Source of the DNA: an uncultured Bacilli bacterium
GTDB taxonomy: Bacteria; Bacillota_I; Bacilli_A; RF39; UBA660
Direction of reading: 5' to 3'
DNA: 36,955 nt
Assembly (NCBI GenBank): GCA_934098745.1
Contig: CAKOPG010000015.1
Span: 1-36,955, forward strand
Position 1 is the stretch's first letter. Each line of letters begins with the position of its first letter. A program made the translations under genes and the position numbers. Positions 35,701 to 36,955 of this stretch are shown here, in pieces. The notes under the pieces are model-generated. The model saw only the letters and a list, made by a program, of their open reading frames with translations, was not told where the DNA came from and did no database searches.

Positions 35701-36629
35701 GAACTGGAGCTGGTGCCGGAGGTAGCGGTCAAGGAAATACAACTTGTGAGTTTGGTCTAGGAACAACTTCGGGTTGTATGACTGGAGTATCAGCATATTC
35801 AGCCGGAGGCCATGGAAAAAGTGGTACTTCCGTTAGTGCCAATAGCGGTAATGGTGGTGGAAGAAGTTCCGCCGGAAGTTCAGGAATAGTCATAATGAGA
35901 AGTACCTCAATAACCGATGTCACTATAAATGATGAAGTAATAGGTACTTATAATGGCGAAGTGAAAGTCGTAGAAAGTGATGGTAATTATAAAATAACTT
36001 TCTATACGAGTGGTAGTTTAATTCTTAAGAAAGCACTTAATGTCGATCTCTTCTTAGTCGGCGGCGGCGGCGGAGGTAATAGTGGTGGTGGCGGTGGTGG
36101 TTACACCAAAACTTACACCAACGAAACGATTGAAGCTGGTACCTATGAAATAAAAATCGGTAATGGAGGTAATACCTCAAGTAATGGCGGTACGACATAC
36201 TTTGGAACAGTGGAAACATATTTTGCTAATGGCGGAAATGGCAGTACCGGTTATAGTGGAGCGAATGGTGGCTCTGGTGGTGGTGGTCGAGGTGGCGTAT
36301 GTTGCGTATCATATGATGCCAACCAAGGTGTATGTAACGCTTCGTCTGAAGCTGGTGGCGGCGCCGGAGGAGCATATGGAACCAATGGTTCAGCTGGCGG
36401 CAGTTGTAGTATGCCATGGGGAGCTGGAGCCGGCAGTGGCGGAAGTGGCCAAGGAACGACAACTTGTGAATTTGGTGAAGGAACGACAGCTAGTTGTAAT
36501 AATGGAGTAACAAGTTACGCTAAAGGAGGACCCGGATATGTTTCTTCAGGAGCTATGAATACCGGTAATGGTGGTGGCAGAAATTCAGCTGGTGGCTCAG
36601 GAATATTAATTATTCGTAATACGAGATAA
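29712..36629 (+). CDS. Giant Gly-rich / InlB-repeat surface protein, 2305 aa (paralogue 3)
   Basis: I chose ATG 29712 (MTGRKKN), 7 nt after GAGGAG, matching paralogue 2; an ATG at 29697 overlaps the ribosome site. Residues 8-30 form a membrane/signal segment ending GTFSYWTW. Then come a conserved N-terminal region, Ig-like segments, InlB-type repeats ending near residues 462, 934, 1196 and 1626, two ALK-like Gly-rich domains (about 561-863 and 1299-1551) and two C-terminal FLVGGGGGG-type Gly-rich domains (about 1870-2063 and 2110-2305). The last two are internal duplicates sharing CCVSYDxNQGVCNA and TTCEFG...C. No wall-sorting signal is seen, so anchoring by the N-terminal helix is inferred. 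It should be expressed with cassette 2 as drawn. Its 3' third and terminator are nearly identical to paralogue 1. Confidence 0.88.
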   Translation: MTGRKKNIYLAVSVLFIGLLIMVGTFSYWTWVSSENKNIVFNTAKGLADYIIYDSGESKFVGDFKVGDSYTEGVHTTVSIYKKEEASKAMLYATIYMKVNSIGNNLSNTKGLKWVITEGDSTNTGNVLAEGNFIGAKAKDEFIILPSIEVTTSKKEYTVWIWLDSKYATSDMGGETLDTIVWTQVDQVIEDSFEITRLSNNYQIINATVVNATKNIVSYAITNSNVEPSDWVNITDEEQSRIYTLEYAVSSAGTYYVWFKDTAGKIINKSIEISEVNNNKPSCTFSEFDPVTINNGDTSKITLTCMDSTGLIGTGDITKDNLVLSNEVIDISKIEKENIDNGYKYIITVTAKSNTGNVTIKLNNNILINSIGNGNDAVTSNKLGITSTFSITYKDVENTEFSGIHEEEYPQTYESGIITPLDIPSKKGYTFNGYYLSSDGSGDRIAKISEDQTGNITLYAKWIDDPPYGVANLSLNDGVFTLSLSNYGDDGSGLTDTFGFALISTGTCETATYENITATSKTYSDNFIENTTYYGCIKLTDNSGNIAYLTSIGLTYTKAKIYTTHGEYTITVPATGIYKIELWGAQGGGTNGGNGAYTAGTINFNKNEILKFYVGGSGDSNGIGGYNGGGNAGVLAVNNDGGGGSTDVRYIETTTNSRIMVAAGGGGANANGSNTAGIGKTGGAGGGLSGYAGTSVISKMFGNGGTQISGGAKGQTSRIPGTDGSFFAGGVGGISKVTPTTSGGAGGGSGYYGGGSGEACQKNCGGSGGGGSSYISGHTGCVAITSSDSITPKTGCTTGTSNNLCSIHYSGKSFTNTVMIDGSGYAWTNSKGSLQQMPNPSDGYFTSGSGKTGDGAARITFISTTTIKLIYDNNGGDGCNAKSIVTGSKYGELCTPTRDGYKFVGWYTESSDGNEITENDEITVTEEQTIYAHWEELTKPMITFTPNGNDSYKNGTINTIINVFKGSASLDLSSLKYIYSTDINATPNIYFIRGEEVKLENSTGIYYLIASACDISGNCTKEISNPFYVDNILPIGMMTLSFESGYINVNVDAVDNDSGIKEYGYLIQKDNTTCPTSGYTSSTNNNYFLAAYEEGNYTACVKVIDKAGNAGYISNNINLDIRSITYKDVGNVEFSGAHEDDYPLAYNVGETTTLDSPTKIGYTFYGYYLNSDGSGNQITEISSTENSNITLYAKWVDDVAPYGIANLSLIDGIFTLSLFNYGDDGVGLTDTFGFTLISTGTCETATYENTTATSKTYSDNLTNGTIYYGCIKLSDKNNNVAYLKSSEIAYIYASGSESYTTSGEHTFTAPATGDYKLEVWGAEGGAREGTAGFGGYSLGTVELSINEKLYINVGGQGGSASGGYNGGGNRTEKDTYSWVCGSGGGATHISKVTGLLSTLSNQKDQILIVAGGGGGYCGNGTVSYAGGSGGGYIGNSSEVTTGGSQTEGGSNANETTEASFGKGADSTNEGAGGGGYYGGGSGKHDTIGYGGAGGSGYIGNSLLTDKYMYCYSCTTSSAQNTKTYSTSKVSITPTANYAKKGDGAAKITYKVINNITSLILTYNNNGGTGCYAKTITNGSKYGELCTPVKNGYKFVGWYTESSGGNKVTENDEVTVTENQTIYAHWEESTLPIINISPNGNSGYVKGNITSKITVTKGDNRLNKSSFKYIYSTDINVEPDNSFISGNSYTLENASGIYYLIASACDIAGNCVKEISNPFYVDNIIPTGELSLSKNGGMVIATVSSTVGGSGIKEYGYLLQTSDSCPTSGYTSSQNDTYNFAISAKGTYYVCVKITNNVDNSVIISGEIVIENISYTYQQVSTSYSCANKSVGSSYIFTYTGNCEVVANGDDGWKIRYLSSGNLTLPSEFSVDLFLVGGGGGGSGSAGGGGGYTATYLDQVIATGTYTVQVGAQVSSGGSGNKSYFGDASKYVANGGNAGGNGSGGSGGSGGGGRGGTCCVSYDGNQGVCNAASEAAGGAGGSFGSNGYGGSGCSMPWGTGAGAGGSGQGNTTCEFGLGTTSGCMTGVSAYSAGGHGKSGTSVSANSGNGGGRSSAGSSGIVIMRSTSITDVTINDEVIGTYNGEVKVVESDGNYKITFYTSGSLILKKALNVDLFLVGGGGGGNSGGGGGGYTKTYTNETIEAGTYEIKIGNGGNTSSNGGTTYFGTVETYFANGGNGSTGYSGANGGSGGGGRGGVCCVSYDANQGVCNASSEAGGGAGGAYGTNGSAGGSCSMPWGAGAGSGGSGQGTTTCEFGEGTTASCNNGVTSYAKGGPGYVSSGAMNTGNGGGRNSAGGSGILIIRNTR

Positions 36630-36655
36630 AATATAATTTAAGTCTTACTTTATAT

Positions 36656-36685
36656 AGAACAGAGAAAAATAATCTCTGTTCTTTT
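36656..36685 (+). terminator. Intrinsic terminator of paralogue 3
   Basis: The same AGAACAGAGA / TCTCTGTTCT hairpin and T run as at 6405-6435. Confidence 0.85.
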
Positions 36686-36707
36686 ACTAATGAAATTAAT
36701 AAAAAAA

Positions 36708-36732
36708 GTCCCTAAGTATAATACTTAAGGAC
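36708..36732. repeat. Cassette 3 left inverted repeat
   Basis: GTCCCTAAGTA-TAA-TACTTAAGGAC, identical to the left repeat of cassette 2. T7 follows it on the minus strand. Confidence 0.87.
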
Positions 36733-36753
36733 CCTTTTGTATGTAGCCTAATA

Positions 36754-36768
36754 CCTTACATTATAAGG
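36754..36768 (+). promoter_or_regulatory. Conserved short dyad inside cassette 3
   Basis: CCTTA-CATTA-TAAGG, again exactly 21 bp from the left repeat. Confidence 0.6.
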
Positions 36769-36820
36769 GTTTATAGAGGATTTTACAATGTTTGAAACTT
36801 TAAAAAAGTCAAATTTTGTA

Positions 36821-36849
36821 TTTACAGAAAATTAGTGTCATGCTATAAT
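36821..36849 (+). promoter_or_regulatory. Promoter of cassette 3, facing the gene at 36920
   Basis: TTTACA (36821-36826), a 17-bp spacer and TATAAT (36844-36849). Confidence 0.87.
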
Positions 36850-36878
36850 TTATATAGATTAGATAAAGATAGAGGTAT

Positions 36879-36903
36879 GTCCTTAAGTATTATACTTAAG
36901 GAT
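36879..36903. repeat. Cassette 3 right inverted repeat
   Basis: GTCCTTAAGTA-TTA-TACTTAAGGAT, inverted relative to the left copy at its centre. Confidence 0.87.
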
Positions 36904-36919
36904 ATAATAAGGAGTGTTT

Positions 36920-36955
36920 ATGGAGAATAAAAAGATCGTTATCATATTACTTATA
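36920..36955 (+). CDS. Start of a fourth phase-variable gene (12 codons in window)
   Basis: ATG with AAGGAG (36909-36914) 5 nt upstream, coding MENKKIVIILLI before the window ends. Basic residues followed by a hydrophobic run suggest a signal or membrane segment. The N-terminus differs from the MxGRKKNIYLAV of the other paralogues, so the cargo may be a different envelope protein. Confidence 0.65.
   Translation, partial: MENKKIVIILLI

Larger units (their letters stand above)
36708..36903. other. Invertible promoter cassette 3 (ON orientation)
   Basis: A 196-bp element with the same parts and spacings as cassette 2, promoter facing right. The first 48 bp and the promoter block match cassette 2 closely; the middle and the last 25 bp before the right repeat have diverged, so it is an old, independently maintained copy. 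Confidence 0.86.

Noticed and set aside
6457..36903. CRISPR array
   Set aside because: The repeated dyads come in pairs 146 bp apart at three distant loci with homologous interiors, not as regular repeat-spacer units.

Overview
The window is AT-rich, low-GC Gram-positive DNA (Bacillota, class Bacilli or a close gut relative). This rests on the infC-rpmI-rplT order, AGGAGG-type ribosome sites, a LiaF/DUF4097 pair, and homologues of spoIIIAH, gerE, gerM, spoVID and ysxE. TGA is used as a stop (end of the LiaF-like gene) and Trp is always TGG, so the standard bacterial code applies. I cannot name the species.

Layout. (1) 1-9157: the 3' part of one giant surface protein (at least 2125 aa in window) and a complete 828-aa paralogue. 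(2) 9323-13877: recX, a lipoprotein, an HExxH metallopeptidase, sporulation genes spoIIIAH, gerE and gerM, and tRNA-Arg(UCU). (3) 13938-21949: RNase R (minus strand), then LiaF-like, DUF4097, a Ham1/RdgB-like protein, a zinc-ribbon protein, and mutL - unknown - miaA. (4) 21968-26396: NlpC/P60 hydrolase, spoVID-ysxE, and infC-rpmI-rplT behind a leader with an attenuator. (5) 26457-29394: AAA/DUF4143 ATPase, metallophosphoesterase and CPBP protease, all on the minus strand. (6) 29499-36955: a second giant surface protein (2305 aa) and the first 12 codons of a fourth gene.

The main discovery candidate is a family of three ~196-bp invertible promoter cassettes (6457-6652, 29499-29693, 36708-36903), each directly upstream of a surface or envelope gene. 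Each is bounded by two copies of a 25-bp dyad site (CCTTAAGTA-N3-TACTTAAGG type) whose centres are inverted relative to each other. Each carries a strong sigma-A-like promoter (TTTACA-17-TATAAT) and a second short dyad exactly 21 bp from the promoter-distal repeat. In cassettes 2 and 3 the promoter faces the downstream gene (ON). In cassette 1 the whole interior, promoter and short dyad together, is reverse-complemented (OFF). Three copies of one element in two orientations is direct sequence evidence of DNA inversion, and so of ON/OFF phase variation of large Gly-rich/InlB-repeat surface proteins. The promoter-distal repeats are also followed, on the strand reading outward, by a run of T, so they look like intrinsic terminators that would silence the flipped promoter. 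No recombinase is encoded in the window.

The surface proteins are mosaics of one another. An approximately 320-nt tract is identical between genes 1 and 3, while the adjacent segment of gene 1 matches gene 2, which suggests gene conversion as a second layer of variation. The two giant genes are direct repeats flanking about 20 kb that contains essential translation genes.
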